This document shows, in pieces, positions 22,463 to 33,759 of a stretch of DNA of 64,000 nucleotides. This DNA is from Cladorhizidae sp. MBARI D1340-BT2 (taxonomy: Eukaryota; Porifera; Demospongiae; Poecilosclerida; Cladorhizidae). Positions within the stretch are counted from its first letter, which is position 1, and every line of letters begins with the position of its first letter. Below the pieces are notes generated by a model that was given only the letters and a program-made list of their open reading frames with translations, searched no databases and was not told where the DNA came from. The position numbers were made by a program, and so were the translations under genes. The stretch covers positions 33,468,222 to 33,532,221 of the forward strand of contig JAQNBH010000003.1 of the NCBI GenBank assembly GCA_028752905.1, written 5' to 3'.

Positions 22463-23960
22463 TAAGAGGCAACCACATGTCTCCCGTACAGACCTATTCT
22501 CTCACTGGTGCCATGAGCTAACTCAGAGGAAATCACATGTCTCCTGTACAGACGTACACTCTCACTGGTGCCATGAGCTAATTCAGAGGCAACCACATGT
22601 CTCCCATACAGAGCTACTCTCTCACTGGTGCCATGAGCTAACTTAGAGGCAACCACATGTCTCCCATACAGACCTACTCTCTCACTGGTGCCATGAGCTA
22701 ACTCAGAGGCAACCACATGTCTCCCGTACAGACCTACTCTCCCACTGGTGCCATGAGCTAACTCAGAGGTAACCACATGTCTCCCGTACAGACCTACTCT
22801 CTCACTGGTGCCATGAGCTAACTCAGAGGCAACCACATGTCTCCCGTACATACTTACTCTCTCACTGGTGCCATGAGCTAACTCAGAGGCAACCACATGT
22901 CTCCCGTACAGACCTATGTACTCTCCCACTGGTGCCATGAGCTAACTCAGAGACAACCACATGTCTCCCATACAGACCTATTCTCTCACTGGTGCCATGA
23001 GCTAACTAAGAGGCAACCACATGTCTCCCGTACAGACCTATTCTCTTACTGGTGCCATGAGCTAACTCAGAGGAAACCACATGTCTCCTGTACAGACCTA
23101 CTCTCTCACTGGTGCCATGAGCTAACTCAGAGTCAACCACATGTCTCCCGTACAGACCTACTGTACTCTCTCACTGGTGCCATGAGCTAACTCAGAGGCA
23201 ACCACATGTCTTCCGTACAGACCTACTCTCTCACTGGTGCCATGAAATAACTCAGAGGCAACCACATGTCTCCCGTACAGACCTACTCTCTCACTGGTGC
23301 CATGAGCTAACTCAGAGGCAACCACATGTCTCCTGTACAGACCTACTCTCTCACTGGTGCCATGAGCTAACTCAGAGGCAACCACATGTCTCCCGTACAG
23401 ACCTACTCTCTCACTGGTGCCATGAGCTAACTCAGAGGCAACCACATGTCTCCCGTACAGACCTACTCTCTCACTGGTGCCATGAGCTAACTCAGAGGCA
23501 ACCATATGTCTCTGGTACAGACCTACTCTCTCACTGGTGCCATGAGCTAACTCAGAGGCAACCACATGTCTCCTGTACAGACCTACTCCCTCACTGGTGC
23601 CATGAGCTAACTCAGAGGCAACCACATGTCTCACGTACAGACCTACTCTCTCACTGGTGCCATGTGCTAACTCAGATGCAACCACATGTCTCCCGTACAG
23701 ACCTACTCTCTCACTGGTGCCATGAGCTAACTCAGAGGCAACCACATGTCTCCCGTACAGACCTACTCTCTTACTGGTGCCATGAGCTAACTCAGAGGCA
23801 ACCACATGTCTCCCGTACAGACCTATGTACTCTCCCACTGGTGCCATGAGCTAACTCAGAGACAACCACATGTCTCCCATACAGACCTATTCTCTCACTG
23901 GTGCCATGAGCTAACTAAGAGGCAACCACATGTCTCCCGTACAGACCTATTCTCTTACTG
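21581..23960. repeat. Segmental duplication, right copy of about 2.38 kb
   Basis: This is the partner of 10,741-13,120. Rare variants keep their order and spacing: the GCTACCTCAG monomer near 22,038, the CTCTCAATGG monomer near 22,203, the GAGGAAATC monomer near 22,527, and CCTATGTACTC near 22,913 and 23,822. To the right this copy runs into type II sequence at about 23,961 (CTACTCTGTCACTGG near 24,006), whereas the left copy is joined to macro-unit 2. The two right edges are in the same monomer phase, so one is probably the ancestral border and the other a recombination junction. Confidence 0.85.
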
Positions 23961-24611
23961 GTGCCATGAGCTAACTCAGAGGCAACCACATGTCTCCTGT
24001 ACAGACCTACTCTGTCACTGGTGCCATGAGCTAACTCAGAGGCAACCACATGTCTCCTGTACAGACCTACTCACTGGTGCCATGAACTAACTCAGAGGCA
24101 ACCACGTGTCTCCCATACAGACTTACTCTCTCACTGGTGCCATGAGCTAACTCAGAGGCAACCACATGTCTTCCGTACAGACCTACTCTCTCACTGGTGC
24201 CATGAAATAACTCAGAGGCAACCACTATCTCCCGTACAGACCTACTCTCTCACTGGTGCCATGAGCTAACTCAGAGGCAACCACATGTCTCCCGTACATA
24301 CCTACTCTCTTACTGGTGCCATGAGCTAACTCAGAGGCAACCACATGTCTCCCGTACAGACCTACTCTCTCACTGGTGCCATGAGCTAACTCAGAGGCAA
24401 AATCATGCCTCCCGTACAGACCTACTCTCTCACTGGTGCCATGAGCTAACTCAGAGGCAAACACATGTCTCCCGCACAGACCTACTCTCCCACTGGTGCC
24501 ATGAGCTTTCTCAGAGGCAACCACATGTCTCCTGTACAGACCTACTCTCCCATTGGTGCCATGAGCTAACTTAGAGACAACCACATGTCTCCCGTTCAGA
24601 CCTACTCTCTT

Positions 24612-25045
24612 ACTGGTGCCATGAGTTATCTCAGAGGCAACCACATGTCCCCGTACAGACCTACTCTCTCAGTGGTGCCATGAGCTAACTCAGAGGCAAC
24701 CAGATGTCTCCAGTACAGACCTACTCTCTCACTGGTGCCATGAGCTAACTCAGAGGCTACCACATGTCTCCTGTACAGACCTTCTCTCTCACTGGTGCCA
24801 TGAGCAAACTCAGAGGCAAACACATGTCTCCTGTGTACAGACCTACTCTCTCACTGATACCATGAGCTAACTCAGAGGCAACCACATGTCTCCCGTACAG
24901 ACCTACTCACTGGTGCCATGAGCTAACTCAGAGGCAACCACGTGTCTCCCATTCTCTCACTGGTGCCATAAGCTATGTAACTCAGAGGCAACCACATGTC
25001 TCCCGTACAGACCTACTCTCTCACTGGTGCCATGAGAGGCAATCA
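24612..25045. repeat. Duplicated block of about 430 bp (copy 1 of 3)
   Basis: The run from GAGTTATCTCAGAGG through the GTCCCCGTAC, CAGATGTCTCCAG, CCTGTGTACAG, 56-bp and CCCATTCTCTCAC monomers to the GAGAGGCAATC monomer occurs here, at about 25,545-25,978 (offset 933) and at about 30,597-31,030. It packs four different length variants (59, 62, 56 and 50 bp) into about 430 bp, making it the most distinctive fingerprint in domain II. The copies part company at CATGTCTACC (25,050) versus CATGTCTCCC (25,983). Confidence 0.85.
25027..25045. other. 51-bp monomer class: 9-bp deletion removing the hairpin core
   Basis: GCCATGAGAGGCAACC (or GGCAATC) replaces the normal 25-base string by loss of CTAACTCAG between two AG dinucleotides. 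Copies are near 25,030, 25,505, 25,963, 27,158, 27,339, 27,617, 27,905, 31,014, 32,210, 32,391, 32,668, 32,958, 35,823, 36,110, 36,342, 38,725, 39,017, 39,902, 40,189, 41,858, 42,142, 43,091, 43,379, 44,751, 45,035, 45,984, 46,272, 48,236 and 48,527. They occur only between 25 and 48.6 kb, always next to GAAGCAACC, CACGTG or GATACC monomers, so most spread by block duplication rather than arising anew. Confidence 0.9.
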
Positions 25046-25544
25046 CATGTCTACCATATAGACCTACTCTCCCACTGGTGCCATGAGCTAACTTAGAGAC
25101 AACTACATGTCTCCCGTTCAGACCTATTCTCTCACTGGTGCCATGAGCTAACTCAGAGGCAACCACATGTCTCCCGTACAGACCTACTCTCTCACTGGTG
25201 CCATGAGCTAACTCAGAGGCAATCACATGTCTCCTGTACAGACCTACTCTCTCACTGGTGCCATGAGCAAACTCAGAGGCAACCACATGTCTCCTGTACA
25301 GACCTACTCTCTCACTGATACCATGAGCTAACTCAGAGGCAACCACATGTCTCCCGTACAGACCTACTCTCTCACTGGTGCCATGAGCTATATCAGAGGC
25401 AACCATATGTCTCCGGTACAGAGCTACTCTCTCACTGGTGCCATGAGCTAACTCAGAAGCAACCACATGTCTCCCGTACAGACCTACGCTCTCACTGGTG
25501 CCATGAGAGGCAACCACATGTCGCCCGTACAGACCTACTCGCTC

Positions 25545-28320
25545 ACTGGTGCCATGAGTTATCTCAGAGGCAACCACATGTCCCCGTACAGACCTACTCT
25601 CTCAGTGGTGCCATGAGCTAACTCAGAGGCAACCAGATGTCTCCAGTACAGACCTACTCTCTCACTGGTGCCATGAGCTAACTCAGAGGCAACCACATGT
25701 CTCCTGTACAGACCTTCTCTCTCACTGGTGCCATGAGCAAACTCAGAGGCAAACACATGTCTCCTGTGTACAGACCTACTCTCTCACTGATACCATGAGC
25801 TAACTCAGAGGCAACCACATGTCTCCCGTACAGACCTACTCACTGGTGCCATGAGCAAACTCAGAGGCAACCACGTGTCTCCCATTCTCTCACTGGTGCC
25901 ATAAGCTATGTAACTCAGAGGCAACCACATGTCTCCCGTACAGACCTACTCTCTCACTGGTGCCATGAGAGGCAATCACATGTCTCCCGTACAGACCTAC
26001 TCTCTCACTTTTGCCATGAGCTAACTCAGAGGCAACCACATGTCTCCCGTACAGACCTACTCTCTCACTGGTGCCATGAGCTAACTCAGAGGCAACCACA
26101 TGTCTCCTGTACAGTCCTACTCTCTCACTGGTGCCATGAGCTAACTCAGAGGCAACCACATGTCTCCCGTACAGTCCTACTCTCTCACTGGTGCCATGAG
26201 CTAACTCAGAGGAAACCACATGTCTCCTGTACAGACCTACTCTCTCACTGGTGCCATGAGCTAACTCAGAGGCAACCACATGTCTCCCGTACAGACCTAC
26301 TCTCTCACTGGTGCCATGAGCTAACTTAGAGGCAACCACATGTCTCCCATACAGACCTACTCTCTCACTGGTGCCATGAGCTAACTCAGAGGCAACTACA
26401 TGTCTCCCGTACAGACCTACTCTCCCACTGGTACCCTGAGCTAACTCAGAGGCAACCACATGTCTCCCGTACAGACCTACTCTCTCATTGGTGCCATGAG
26501 CTAACTCAGAGGCAACCACATGCCTCCCGTACAGACCTACTCTGTCACTGGTGCCATGAGCTAACTCAGAGGCAACCACATGTCTCCCGCACAGACCTAC
26601 TCTCCCACTGGTGCCATGAGCTAATTCAGAGGCACAACCACATGTCTACCGTATAGACCTACTCTCCCACTGGTGCCATGAGCTAACTTAGAGACAACTA
26701 CATGTCTCCCGTTAAGACCTATTCTCTCACTGGTGCCATGAGCTAACTCAGAGGCAACCACATGTCTCCCGTACAGACCTACTCTCTCAGTGGTGCCATG
26801 AGCTAACTCAGAGGCAACCACATGTCTCCCGTACAGACCTACTCTCTCACTGGTGCCATGAGCTAACTCAGAGGCAATCACATGTCTCCTGTACAGACCT
26901 ACTCTCTCACTGGTGCCATGAGCAAACTCAGAGGCAACCACATGTCTCCTGTACAGACCTACTCTCTCACTGATACCATGAGCTAACTCAGAGGCAACCA
27001 CATGTCTCCCGTACAGACCTACTCTCTCACTGGTGCCATGAGCTATATCATAGGCAACCATATGTCTCCGGTACAGAGCTACTCTCTCACTGGTGCCATG
27101 AGCTAACTCAGAAGCAACCACATGTCTCCCGTACAGACCTACGCTCTCACTGGTGCCATGAGAGGCAACCACATGTCGCCCGTACAGACCTACTCTCTCA
27201 CTGGTGCCATGAGCTAACTCAGAGGCAACCACGTGTCTCCCATACAGACCTACTCTATCACTGGTGCCATGAGCTAACTAAGAAGCAATGACATGTCTCC
27301 CGTACAGACCTACTCTCTCACTGATGCCATGAGAGGCAACCACATGTCTCCCGTACAGACCTACTCTCTCACTGGTGCCAAGAGCTAACTCAGAGACAAC
27401 CACATGTCTCCTGTACAGACCTACACTCTCACTGATACCATGAGCTAACTCAGAGGCAACAACATGTCACCCGTACAGACCTACTAACTGTTGCCATGAG
27501 CTAACTCAGAGGCAACCACGTGTCTCCCATACAGACCTACTCTCTCACTGGTGCCATGAGCTAACTCAGAAGCAACAACATGTCTCCCGTACAAACCTAC
27601 TCTCTCACTGGTGCCATGAGAGGCAACCACATGTCTCCCGTACAGACCTACTCTCTCACTGGTGCCATGAGCTAACTCAGAGGCAACCACATGTCTCCTG
27701 TATAGACCTACTCTCTCACTGGTGCCATGAGCTTACTCAGAGGCAACCACATGTCTCCTGTACAGACCTACTCTCTCACTGGTACCATGAGCTAACTCAG
27801 AGGTAACCACATGTCTCCCGTAAGGCCTACTCTCTCACTGGTGCCATGAGCTAACTCAGAGGCAACCACATGTCTGCTGAACAGACCTACTCTCTCACTG
27901 GTGCCATGAGAGGCAACCACATGTCTCCCGTACAGACCTACTCTCTCACTGGTGCCATGAGCTAACTCAGAGGCAACCACATGTCTCCTGTACAGACCTA
28001 ATCTCTCACTGGTGCCATGAGCTTACTCAGAAGCAACCACATGTCTCCTGTACAGACCTACTCTCTCACTGGTACCATGAGCTAACTCAGAGGAAACCAC
28101 ATGTCTCCCGTAAGGCCTACTCTCTCACTGGTGCCATGAGCTAACTCAGAGGCAACCACATGTCTGCTGTACAGACCTACTCTCTTACTGGTGCCACGAG
28201 CTAACTCAGAGGCAACCACATGTCTCCCATACAGACCTACTCTCTCACTGGTGCCATGAGTTAACTCAGAGGCAACCACATGTCTCCCGTACAGACCTAC
28301 TCTCTCACTGGTGCCATGAG
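25545..28320. repeat. Duplicated block of about 2.8 kb in domain II (left copy)
   Basis: This matches 30,597-33,372 at a constant offset of 5,052. Anchors are the GTCCCCGTAC monomer (25,580; 30,632), CCTGTGTACAG (25,763; 30,815), GGCACAACC with two extra bases (26,631; 31,683), the 51-bp monomers near 27,157 and 27,339 (32,209; 32,391), CTACTAACTGTTGCC (27,481; 32,533) and CGTAAGGCCTAC (27,820; 32,872). Several substitutions separate the copies (for example ATCATAGGC near 27,048 versus ATCAGAGGC near 32,100), so this duplication is older than those of domain IV. Confidence 0.85.
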
Positions 28321-30596
28321 CTAACTCAGAGGCAACCACATGTCTCCCGTACAGACCTACTCTCTCAATGGTGCCATGAGCTAACTCAGAGGCAACCACA
28401 TGTCTCCCGTACAGACCTACTCTCTCACTGGTGCCATGAGCTAACTCAGAGGCAACCACATGTCTCCCGTACAGACCTACTCTCTCACTGGTGCCATGAG
28501 CTAGCTCATAGGCAACCACTTGTCTCCCGTACAGACCTACTCTCCCACTGGTGCCATGAGCTAACTCAGAGACAACCACATGTCTCCCTTACAGACCTAT
28601 TCTCTCACTGGTGCCATGAGCTAACTAAGAGGCAACCACATGTCTCCCGTACAGACCTATTCTCTCACTGGTGCCATGAGCTAACTCAGAGGAAATCACA
28701 TGTCTCCTGTACAGACGTACACTCTCACTGGTGCCATGAGCTAATTCAGAGGCAACCACATGTCTCCCATACAGAGCTACTCTCTCACTGGTGCCATGAG
28801 CTAACTTAGAGGCAACCACATGTCTCCCATACAGACCTACTCTCTCACTGGTGCCATGAGCTAACTCAGAGGCAACCACATGTCTCCCGTACAGACCTAC
28901 TCTCCCACTGGTGCCATGAGCTAACTCAGAGGCAATCACATGTCTCCTGTACAGACCTACTCTCTCACTGGTGCCATGAGCAAACTCAGAGGAAACCACA
29001 TGTCTCCTGTACAGACCTACTCTCTCACTGGTGCCATGAGCTAACTCAGAGTCAACCACATGTCTCCCGTACAGACCTACTGTACTCTCTCACTGGTGCC
29101 ATGAGCTAACTCAGAGGCAACCACATGTCTTCCGTACAGACCTACTCTCTCACTGGTGCCATGAAATAACTCAGAGGCAACCACATGTCTCCCGTACAGA
29201 CCTACTCTCTCACTGGTGCCATGAGCTAACTCAGAGGCAACCACATGTCTCCCGTACAGACCTACTCTCTCACTGGTGCCATGAGCTAACTCAGAGGCAA
29301 CCACATGTCTCCCGTACAGACCTACTCTCTCACTGGTGCCATGAGCTAACTCAGAGGTAACCACATGTCTCCTGTACAGACCTACTCTCTCACTGGTGCC
29401 ATGAGCTAACGCAGAGGCAACCATATGTCTCTGGTACAGACCTACTCTCTCACTGGTGCCATGAGCTAACTCAGAGGCAACCACATGTCTCCCGTACAGA
29501 CCTACTCCCTCACTGGTGCCATGAGCTAACTCAGAGGCAACCACATGTCTCACGTACATACCTACTCTCTCACTGGTGCCATGTGCTAACTCAGATGCAA
29601 CCACATGTCTCCCGTACAGACCTACTCTCTCACTGGTGCCATGAGCTAACTCAGAGGCAACCACATGTCTCCCGTACAGACCTATGTACTCTCCCACTGG
29701 TGCCATGAGCTAACTCAGAGACAACCACATGTCTCCCATACAGACCTATTCTCTCACTGGTGCCATGAGCTAACTAAGAGGCAACCACATGTCTCCCGTA
29801 CAGACCTATTCTCTTACTGGTGCCATGAGCTAACTCAGAGGAAACCACATGTCTTCTGTACAGACCTACTCTCTCACTGGTGCCATGAGCTAACTCAGAG
29901 GCAACCACATGTCTCCCGTACAGACCTACTGTACTCTCTCACTGGTGCCATGAGCTAACTCAGAGGCAACCACATGTCTCCTGTACAGACCTACTCTGTC
30001 ACTGGTGCCATGAGCTAACTCAGAGGCAACCACATGTCTCCTGTACAGACCTACTCACTGGTGCCATGAACTAACTCAGAGGCAACCACGTGTCTCCCAT
30101 ACAGACTTACTCTCTCACTGGTGCCATGAGCTAACTCAGAGGCAACCACATGTCTTCCGTACAGACCTACTCTCTCACTGGTGCCATGAAATAACTCAGA
30201 GGCAACCACATGTCTCCCGTACAGACCTACTCTCTCACTGGTGCCATGAGCTAACTCAGAGGCAACCACATGTCTCCCGTACAGACCTACTCTCTTACTG
30301 GTGCCATGAGCTAACTCAGAGGCAACCACATGTCTCCCGTACAGACCTAATCTCTCACTGGTGCCATGAGCTAACTCAGAGGCAAAATCATGCCTCCCGT
30401 ACAGACCTACTCTCTCACTGGTGCCATGAGCTAACTCAGAGGCAAACACATGTCTCCCGCACAGACCTACTCTCCCACTGGTGCCATGAGCTTTCTCAGA
30501 GACAACCACATGTCTCCTGTACAGACCTACTCTCCCATTGGTGCCATGAGCTAACTTAGAGACAACCACATGTCTCCCGTTCAGACCTACTCTCTT

Positions 30597-33372
30597 ACTG
30601 GTGCCATGAGTTATCTCAGAGGCAACCACATGTCCCCGTACAGACCTACTCTCTCAGTGGTGCCATGAGCTAACTCAGAGGCAACCAGATGTCTCCAGTA
30701 CAGACCTACTCTCTCACTGGTGCCATGAGCTAACTCAGAGGCAACCACATGTCTCCTGTACAGACCTTCTCTCTCACTGGTGCCATGAGCAAACTCAGAG
30801 GCAAACACATGTCTCCTGTGTACAGACCTACTCTCTCACTGATACCATGAGCTAACTCAGAGGCAACCACATGTCTCCCGTACAGACCTACTCACTGGTG
30901 CCATGAGCTAACTCAGAGGCAACCACGTGTCTCCCATTCTCTCACTGGTGCCATAAGCTATGTAACTCAGAGGCAACCACATGTCTCCCGTACAGACCTA
31001 CTCTCTCACTGGTACCATGAGAGGCAATCACATGTCTCCCGTACAGACCTACTCTCTCACTTTTGCCATGAGCTAACTCAGAGGCAACCACATGTCTCCC
31101 GTACAGACCTACTCTCTCACTGGTGCCATGAGCTAACTCAGAGGCAACCACATGTCTCCCGTACAGTCCTACTCTCTCACTGGTGCCATGAGCTAACTCA
31201 GAGGCAACCACATGTCTCCCGTACAGTCCTACTCTCTCACTGGTGCCATGAGCTAACTCAGAGGAAACCACATGTCTCCTGTACAGACCTACTCTCTCAC
31301 TGGTGCCATGAGCTAACTCAGAGGCAACCACATGTCTCCCGTAGATACCTACTCTCTCACTGGTGCCATGAGCTAACTTAGAGGCAACCACATGTCTCCC
31401 ATACAGACCTACTCTCTCACTGGTGCCATGAGCTAACTCAGAGGCAACCACATGTCTCCCGTACAGACCTACTCTCCCACTGGTACCATGAGCTAACTCA
31501 GAGGCAACCACATGTCTCCCGTACAGACCTACTCTCTCATTGGTGCCATGAGCTAACACAGAGGCAACCACATGCCTCCCGTACAGACCTACTCTGTCAC
31601 TGGTACCATGAGCTAACTTAGAGGCAACCACATGTCTCCCGCACAGACCTACTCTCCCACTGGTGCCATGAGCTAATTCAGAGGCACAACCACATGTCTA
31701 CCGTATAGACCTACTCTCCCACTGGTGCCATGAGCTAACTTAGAGACAACCACATGTCTCCCGTTCAGACCTATTCTCTCACTGGTGCCATGAGCTAACT
31801 CAGAGGCAACCACATGTCTCCCGTACAGACCTACTCTATCAGTGGTGCCATGAGCTAACTCAGAGGCAACCACATGTCTCCCGTACAGACCTACTCTCTC
31901 ACTGGTGCCATGAGCTAACTCAGAGGCAATCACATGTCTCCTGTACAGACCTACTCTCTCACTGGTGCCATGAGCAAACTCAGAGGCAACCACATGTCTC
32001 CTGTACAGACCTACTCTCTCACTGATACCATGAGCTAACTCAGAGGCAACCACATGTCTCCCGTACAGACCTACTCTCTCACTGGTGCCATGAGCTATAT
32101 CAGAGGCAACCATATGTCTCCGGTACAGAGCTACTCTCTCACTGGTGCCATGAGCTAACTCAGAAGCAACCACATGTCTCCCGTACAGACCTATGCTCTC
32201 ACTGGTGCCATGAGAGGCAACCACATGTCGCCCGTACAGACCTACTCTCTCACTGGTGCCATGAGCTAACTCAGAGGCAACCACGTGTCTCCCATACAGA
32301 CCTACTCTCTCACTGGTGCCATGAGCTAACTAAGAAGCAATGACATGTCTCCCGTACAGACCTACTCTCTCACTGATGCCATGAGAGGCAACCACATGTC
32401 TCCCGTACAGACCTACTCTCTCACTGGTGCCAAGAGCTAACTCAGAGACAACCACATGTCTCCTGTACAGACCTACACTCTCACTGATACCATGAGCTAA
32501 CTCAGAGGCAACAACATGTCACCCGTACAGACCTACTAACTGTTGCCATGAGCTAACTCAGAGGCAACCACGTGTCTCCCATACAGACCTACTCTCTCAC
32601 TGGTGCCATGAGCTAACTCAGAAGCAACCACATGTCTCCCGTACAAACCTACTCTCTCACTGGTGCCATGAGAGGCAACCACATGTCTCCCGTACAGACC
32701 TACTCTCTCACTGGTGCCATGAGCTAACTCAGAGGCAACCACATGTCTCCTGTACAGACCTACTCTCTCACTGGTGCCATGAGCTTACTCAGAGGCAACC
32801 ACATGTCTCCTGTACAGACCTACTCTCTCACTGGTACCATGAGCTAACTCAGAGGTAACCACATGTCTCCCGTAAGGCCTACTCTCTCACTGGTGCCATG
32901 AGCTAACTCAGAGGCAACCACATGTCTGCTGTACAGACCTACTCTCTCACTGGTGCCATGAGAGGCAACCACATGTCTCCCGTACAGACCTACTCTCTCA
33001 CTGGTGCCATGAGCTAACTCAGAGGCAACCACATGTCTCCTGTACAGACCTACTCTCTCACTGGTGCCATGAGCTTACTCAGAAGCAACCACATGTCTCC
33101 TGTACAGACCTACTCTCTCACTGGTACCATGAGCTAACTCAGAGGAAACCACATGTCTCCCGTAAGGCCTACTCTCTCACTGGTGCCATGAGCTAACTCA
33201 GAGGCAACCACATGTCTGCTGTACAGACCTACTCTCTTACTGGTGCCACGAGCTAACTCAGAGGCAACCACATGTCTCCCGTACAGACCTACTCTCTCAC
33301 TGGTGCCATGAGTTAACTCAGAGGCAACCACATGTCTCCCGTACAGACCTACTCTCTCACTGGTGCCATGAG
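30597..33372. repeat. Duplicated block of about 2.8 kb in domain II (right copy)
   Basis: This is the partner of 25,545-28,320. The unusual GATACC, TGTCACCC and CAAGAGC monomers follow in the same order. After about 33,372 the right copy continues into plain consensus monomers of domain III. The left copy instead continues at about 28,366 into domain I type sequence (CTCTCAATGG), so the two right edges define a recombination junction between about 28,262 and 28,365. Confidence 0.8.
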
Positions 33373-33759
33373 CTAACTCAGAGGCAACCACATGTCTCCC
33401 GTACAGACCTACTCTCTCACTGGTGCCATGAGCTAACTCAGAGGCAACCACATGTCTCCCGTACAGACCTACTCTCTCACTGGTGCCATGAGCTAACTCA
33501 GAGACAACCACAAGTCTCCCGTACAGACCTACTCTCTCACTGGTGCCATGCGCTAACTCAGAGGCAACCACATGTCTCCCGTACAGACCTACTCTCTCAC
33601 TGGTGCCATGAGCTAACTCAGAGGCAACCACATGTCTCCCGTACAGACCTACTCTCTCACTGGTGCCACGAGCTAACACAGAGGCAACCACATGTCTCCC
33701 GTACAGACCTACTCTCTCATTGGTGCCATGAGCTAACTAAGAGGCAACCACATGTCTCC

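Larger units (their letters stand above)
1..23960. repeat. Array domain I: higher-order repeats marked by 65-, 64- and 56-bp monomers
   Basis: This third of the window has its own monomer vocabulary. Each higher-order unit runs through a 65-bp monomer (TGTAC inserted after CTAC), two monomers with CCTGTAC, a 56-bp monomer (CCTACTCACTGG or CCTACACACTGG), a monomer with CACGTGTCTCCCATAC, one with TCTTCCGTAC, usually one with GAAATAAC, later one with TATGTCTCTGG, one with ATGCGC, one with ATTAGCTAACTCAGAGACAA, one with CCCGCACAG, and often a 64-bp monomer (TGTA inserted after GAGCTA). The 56-bp monomer starts near 760, 1301, 2566, 3771, 5096, 6301, 7806, 8287, 9672, 11117, 13775, 14980, 16305, 17325, 18530, 19431, 21056 and 21957, giving unit lengths from 481 to 2,658 bp. 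The right edge near 23,960 is where a block shared with 10,741-13,120 ends and type II monomers begin. Confidence 0.9.
13121..23960. repeat. Macro-unit 2 of domain I (10,840 bp), rearranged copy of macro-unit 1
   Basis: This copy begins inside a monomer near 13,121. There the sequence switches from the type continuing at 23,961 (CCTATTCTCTTACTG) to the type at 1,921 (GCCATGCGCTAACTCAGATGC). It follows macro-unit 1 at offset 11,209 up to about 17,240, gains 1,020 bp by tandem duplication (offset 12,229), then joins the equivalent of 6,825 to the equivalent of 10,740, losing 3,915 bp. The segment spanning that deletion is tandemly duplicated (2,526 bp). The remainder follows at offset 10,840. 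The sum 11,209 + 1,020 + 2,526 - 3,915 equals 10,840, so the scheme closes exactly. Confidence 0.85.
23961..33420. repeat. Array domain II: most length-variable part of the satellite
   Basis: Type II sequence adds monomer classes not seen earlier. These are the 51-bp monomer (GCCATGAGAGGCAACC, 9 bp missing), a 50-bp type with CCCATTCTCTCAC (10 bp missing; about 24,950, 25,883 and 30,934), a 59-bp type with GTCCCCGTAC (about 24,647, 25,580 and 30,632), a 62-bp type with CCTGTGTACAG (about 24,830, 25,763 and 30,815), and a 59-bp type with CGTAAGGCCTAC (about 27,820, 28,110, 32,870 and 33,163). A stretch at about 28,370-29,940 returns to domain I vocabulary, including 65-bp monomers near 29,081 and 29,930. 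This happens because domain II is part of a larger tandem duplication. Substitutions are also denser here than elsewhere, which suggests older or less homogenised sequence. Confidence 0.85.

Noticed and set aside
27815..27835. Internal RNA polymerase III promoter (A/B boxes) or tRNA-derived repeat
   Set aside because: The GGTTGCCTC on the lower strand lacks the GTTCRA core of a B box; no A box, cloverleaf or poly-A tail was found.
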